Shown here: positions 61,788 to 64,000 of the stretch, one piece after another
How positions within the stretch are numbered: position 1 is the stretch's first letter
Layout of the letters: each line of letters begins with the position of its first letter
Assembly (NCBI GenBank): GCA_963732345.1
Contig: CAVSZI010000021.1
Location: 1 to 64,000 of the forward strand
DNA length: 64,000 bases
Source of the DNA: Bog-532 sp963732345
GTDB lineage: Bacteria > Actinomycetota > Actinomycetes > Streptosporangiales > Streptosporangiaceae
Direction of reading: 5' to 3'
Made by a program: the position numbers and the translations under genes
The notes under the pieces: generated by a model
The model's database searches: none
What the model saw: the letters and a program-made list of their open reading frames with translations, nothing else
Told to the model about the DNA's origin: nothing

Positions 61788-61906
61788 GGCCGGCGACCTG
61801 AGGGCGGCCCGGGGCCGCCTCGGCGCGACCACTGAGACCGGTCGCAGGCCGCCTGAGACCGGCGAGCCTGGTCCAGGACGACGTGCCATCCCGGTCGCGG
61901 AAACAC

Positions 61907-61942
61907 TGAAGCCCTCGCGGGTAGCTGCCCGCGGGGGCTTCA
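61907..61942. terminator. Bidirectional terminator between convergent genes
   Basis: A 14-bp stem with one mismatch (GAAGCCCTCGCGGG with CCCGCGGGGGCTTC) and a six-base loop lies 120 bp after the protease stop and 28 bp before the end of the LysM gene. It can serve both. Confidence 0.85.
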
Positions 61943-61970
61943 GCGCGCTCGGCCGGATGTGCGGCGCCTC

Positions 61971-62927
61971 CTAGCAGCGGCCGGAGTACGCGCCGGTGGT
62001 GTAGGTCGTCCACGGGTCCCAGTTGTTGCCGCTGCCGCTGATGCTGACGGCGGCCTCGGCGTTCCCCAGCGGGTTGAGGGTGGCCAGCGCGCCGTGCGAG
62101 CCGTTGATCTGCCAGAGCCCGTAGTCGTTGGTGGGGCTGATGGCGCTCGGGTTGCCGCCGGACTCGGCCATGGCGATGGACGCCGCCATCACCGCCTCAC
62201 CGGCCGAGCCGCCCGCCTGCTCCCACAGGGACTCCAGGCCACTGCAGCTGTACGTGCCAGCCGAGGTTGTCGCGGACCCACCGGAGAGGTTGGAGACCGT
62301 GGCCGGCGCGCTCACCGAAGCCGAACTGCCGCCGCTGTCACTGCCGGCGCCACTGCTCGGGGCCGCGTGCTTAGCCTGGTATCCCCCGCTCGGCGCGATC
62401 GTGACGCTCGGCGTGGTGGTCGGCGTGGTGGCGGGCGCCTCCGAGGCGGGCAGCGTGTAGTTGGCGGGCGGGTCAGCCGGTACGTTCAGCTGCTGGCCCG
62501 GGTAGATCAGGTTCGGTTCGGAAACGGTCGAGTGGTTCACGTGGTAGAGCCACTGCCAGTCACCCGCCTTCCCGTAGAACTGGCTGGAGATGCTCGACAA
62601 GGTGTCGCCCGAGCGCACCGCGTAGGTGTGGCTGACCGTCGCGGCGTGGTTCGCCGCGTCCGGGCGGGTGGAGCTGGCCAGCGCAGCCTTCGTGGCGAGG
62701 AGCGTCTCGGCCGCGGAATAGCTGCCAGCGGCGGTGTGCTCGGTCTTCGCGGTGACGACCGCCTCGGCCACGGTGCTGTGCTTGGCTGGCGCCGCGGCGT
62801 GCCCGTGCGGAACGGCCACCAGCGCGCCGGCCGTCACTGCCATCGCCGGAGCGGCCTTCCCGGCCTTCTCCGCTACCTTCTCCACCTGCGACGGCGTTGC
62901 GTGCCGCCCCGACCGCATGACCTTCAT
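61971..62927 (-). CDS. LysM-domain cell-wall hydrolase with transglycosylase-like domain
   Basis: The roughly 318-aa secreted protein starts MKVMRSGRHATPSQVEKVAE, with a weak signal/anchor segment (APAMAVTAGALVAVPHGHAA). Next is a LysM peptidoglycan-binding domain (TYAVRSGDTLSSISSQFYGK, LIYPGQQLNVPAD), a Ser/Thr/Gly linker, and a C-terminal SLT-like domain (AVMAASIAMAESGGNPSAIS, with the catalytic Glu in AMAESGGN, then NDYGLWQINGSHG). It would cleave glycan strands during growth or resuscitation. A GTG at about 62,957 after GGGAG is an alternative start. The two conserved Cys (YSCSG and SGRC) may form a disulfide. Confidence 0.88.
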   Translation of the reverse strand: MKVMRSGRHATPSQVEKVAEKAGKAAPAMAVTAGALVAVPHGHAAAPAKHSTVAEAVVTAKTEHTAAGSYSAAETLLATKAALASSTRPDAANHAATVSHTYAVRSGDTLSSISSQFYGKAGDWQWLYHVNHSTVSEPNLIYPGQQLNVPADPPANYTLPASEAPATTPTTTPSVTIAPSGGYQAKHAAPSSGAGSDSGGSSASVSAPATVSNLSGGSATTSAGTYSCSGLESLWEQAGGSAGEAVMAASIAMAESGGNPSAISPTNDYGLWQINGSHGALATLNPLGNAEAAVSISGSGNNWDPWTTYTTGAYSGRC

Positions 62928-63371
62928 CTTGCGGCCATGCCTATGCGCTGAACCCACAGAGCTCCCATCGTCGTGTTGATGCCCGCTTACTCGCTGCTCC
63001 GCGGGAGCTGCTTTCGGCCCGGCAGAGCGCCGATCACGTTTGTGATCTTTCGCGGCGTTTGATGTACCTTGCCGGTGTTCTGTGCCGCTGGAGAGCATCG
63101 CAGGACCGGAGGGGGGGCCGCAGGCAAATCGACGAAATTCCGTGATCCTCCCGTGACATACAACACCGCTGACCAAGGACACAGAGACATCCCCACGTCG
63201 TCTAATACGGAAAGTGACCCAAACTATTACCCTTTTGTAATGAGCTGGCCGTGCTGCCATCGCCGGCGCAGCTGCGGAAAAATGAGCCCTGCGGGTGTCG
63301 ATCCGCGCCGGGCCCGTGCGTCGGTGAAGTAAGGGCCCGGCAGGCGGGCCGTGCACCGGAGGGAAGGCACC
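62928..63371. promoter_or_regulatory. Long leader region upstream of the LysM gene
   Basis: This 444-bp divergent spacer separates the LysM protein and YciI genes. An AT-rich stretch at about 63,205-63,245 (reverse strand TTACAAAAGGGTAATAG) probably holds the LysM promoter, leaving a 5' untranslated leader of about 250 bases. Such leaders of cell-wall lytic genes in actinomycetes often carry c-di-AMP riboswitches. I could not match the conserved riboswitch blocks by eye, so none is claimed. No coding sequence is convincing. Confidence 0.4.
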
Positions 63372-63719
63372 ATGTCGCAGTACCTGATCCTGATCTACGC
63401 AGACGAGGCCCAGTGGGCGAACGCGACCCCGGGCGAGACCGCGCAGCTCACCAAGGAGCACGCGGAGTTCGGCCAGCGCCACGCGGAGGTGATCCGCGGC
63501 GGCAACGCTCTTCAGCCCTCCCCCACGGCGACCTCCGTCCGGCCCGATGCGGGCGGCAGCTTCGCGGTCACGGACGGGCCGTTCGCCGAGACCAAGGAGG
63601 CCCTGGGCGGCTACTACCTTGTCGAGGCAGCCGATCTCGACCAGGCCCTCGCCATCGCCCGAGAGGTGCCCATGCCGTTCGGCGGTGTCGAGGTCCGGCC
63701 GATCTGGGAGGTGATGTGA
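63372..63719 (+). CDS. YciI family (DGPF-domain) protein
   Basis: The 115-aa ferredoxin-like protein starts MSQYLILIYADEAQWANATP and has the family hallmark VTDGPFAETKEALGGYYLVE, then DLDQALAIAREVPMPFGGVE. GGAGGGAAGG precedes ATG 63372. The family is widely encoded beside a specialised ECF sigma factor, and that gene follows here 42 bp later. It may act as sensor or modulator of the sigma factor; the biochemical role is unknown. Confidence 0.95.
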   Translation: MSQYLILIYADEAQWANATPGETAQLTKEHAEFGQRHAEVIRGGNALQPSPTATSVRPDAGGSFAVTDGPFAETKEALGGYYLVEAADLDQALAIAREVPMPFGGVEVRPIWEVM

Positions 63720-63761
63720 CCCCGGTCCCCGGGCCGACGCTGAGGCGGTGACGAGACCGTG

Positions 63762-64000
63762 ATGGACGTGGACCCGACCGCGGCGGCCGTGGCCGCCGCG
63801 GTCGCGGACGCGCACCGCCGCGAGTGGGCCTTCGTGCTCGCCGCGACGGTGCGCGTCACCTGCGACCTCGACCTGGCCGAAGAGTGCGTTCAGGACGCCT
63901 ACGCCCGGGCGCTGGACACCTGGGGCACCGCTGGGATTCCGGCCCGTCCTGGCGCCTGGCTGACCACGGTCGCCCGCCGGCGCGCGCTGGACCTGCTGCG
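63762..64000 (+). CDS. YciI-associated ECF sigma factor (DUF6596 type), 3'-partial
   Basis: The first 79 codons to the window edge read MDVDPTAAAVAAAVADAHRR, EWAFVLAATVRVTCDLDLAE, ECVQDAYARALDTWGTAGIP, ARPGAWLTTVARRRALDLL, a sigma region 2 opening characteristic of the large ECF group that pairs with YciI proteins. The GTG at 63759 is an alternative start. The domain beyond region 2 lies outside the window. Confidence 0.92.
   Translation, partial: MDVDPTAAAVAAAVADAHRREWAFVLAATVRVTCDLDLAEECVQDAYARALDTWGTAGIPARPGAWLTTVARRRALDLL

Noticed and set aside
62928..63250. c-di-AMP (ydaO-type) riboswitch upstream of the LysM gene
   Set aside because: Position and gene type fit, but I could not find the conserved blocks by eye. 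A covariance-model search would decide.
1..64000. tRNA, rRNA or an integrase-type attachment site
   Set aside because: No cloverleaf, CCA-ended tRNA-like sequence, rRNA segment or phage integrase was recognised on either strand.

Overview
This 64-kb window comes from a high-GC actinomycete. Codon third positions are strongly G/C, and GTG starts and GTGA/ATGA/TGATG stop-start overlaps are frequent. The gene content also fits: glgC-glgM, an encapsulin with a Dyp-type peroxidase, a LysM/transglycosylase protein, and a YciI protein beside a sigma factor. The gene families suggest a Streptosporangiales-like or related filamentous actinomycete, but the genus cannot be fixed by eye. No rRNA, tRNA or CRISPR was recognised.

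Region 1 (about 1-17,650) is a cell-surface or exopolysaccharide locus. It has three glycosyltransferases (two GT4, one GT2), a membrane-anchored parallel beta-helix protein, an NAD-dependent sugar epimerase, a MATE/Wzx-type flippase and an ECF-like sigma factor. It also has two divergent zinc-finger C-methyltransferases of the NDP-deoxysugar type, an RfbF-like sugar-1-phosphate nucleotidyltransferase, an RmlC-like 3,5-epimerase and a small methyltransferase. A polysaccharide pyruvyltransferase, a PIG-L deacetylase, a LamG/VanZ-like membrane protein and a YdcF-like membrane protein complete it. Together they look able to make, decorate and export a branched-chain-deoxysugar glycan.

Region 2 (about 17,870-31,900) is accessory and heavily eroded. 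An ISAzo13-type insertion sequence sits just upstream of a large sacsin-like GHKL ATPase gene. Remnants follow: an epoxide hydrolase tail, a 4-kb secreted repeat/LamG/esterase gene with many frameshifts and six 249-bp repeats, a methyltransferase zinc-finger scrap, a tautomerase scrap, and an alpha/beta hydrolase truncated next to a TnpB tail. A DUF433/DUF5615 toxin-antitoxin pair, an IclR regulator, an internally deleted PHP protein and a DUF3224-like fragment complete it.

Region 3 (about 31,890-45,250) is mixed chromosomal content: a phosphotransferase, a cell-wall-binding-type lipoprotein, an XRE regulator with a divergent partner, a 5'-truncated multicopper oxidase, glgC-glgM, an AlkZ-like glycosylase, and an encapsulin/Dyp-peroxidase nanocompartment operon. 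A decayed TnpB element has inserted exactly at the peroxidase-encapsulin junction. Removing it restores a TGATG coupled junction.

Region 4 (about 45,320-57,550) is the most unusual part. A 7.1-kb block lies between two direct copies (2.24 and 2.33 kb) of a sodium:solute symporter gene. It carries an acyl-CoA-dehydrogenase-like enzyme, an amino-acid adenylating enzyme, a carrier protein, an LpxL/HtrB-like acyltransferase and a TrpB2-like PLP enzyme. The flank arrangement looks like single-crossover integration. The enzymes suggest carrier-bound amino acid oxidation, as in pyrrolyl-carrier formation, followed by acyl transfer.

Region 5 (57,785-64,000) holds a trans-sulfuration-type PLP enzyme, an SDR, a small membrane protein, an HtrA-like protease, a LysM/transglycosylase protein, a YciI protein and the start of its neighbouring sigma factor.

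Caveat: at least a dozen places look like single-base frameshifts. Some are shared by duplicates or lie in obviously decaying genes and are probably real. Others (GT4 at about 1,250, the ATPase at about 19,640-19,720, the toxin at about 29,008) could be assembly errors and should be checked against reads.
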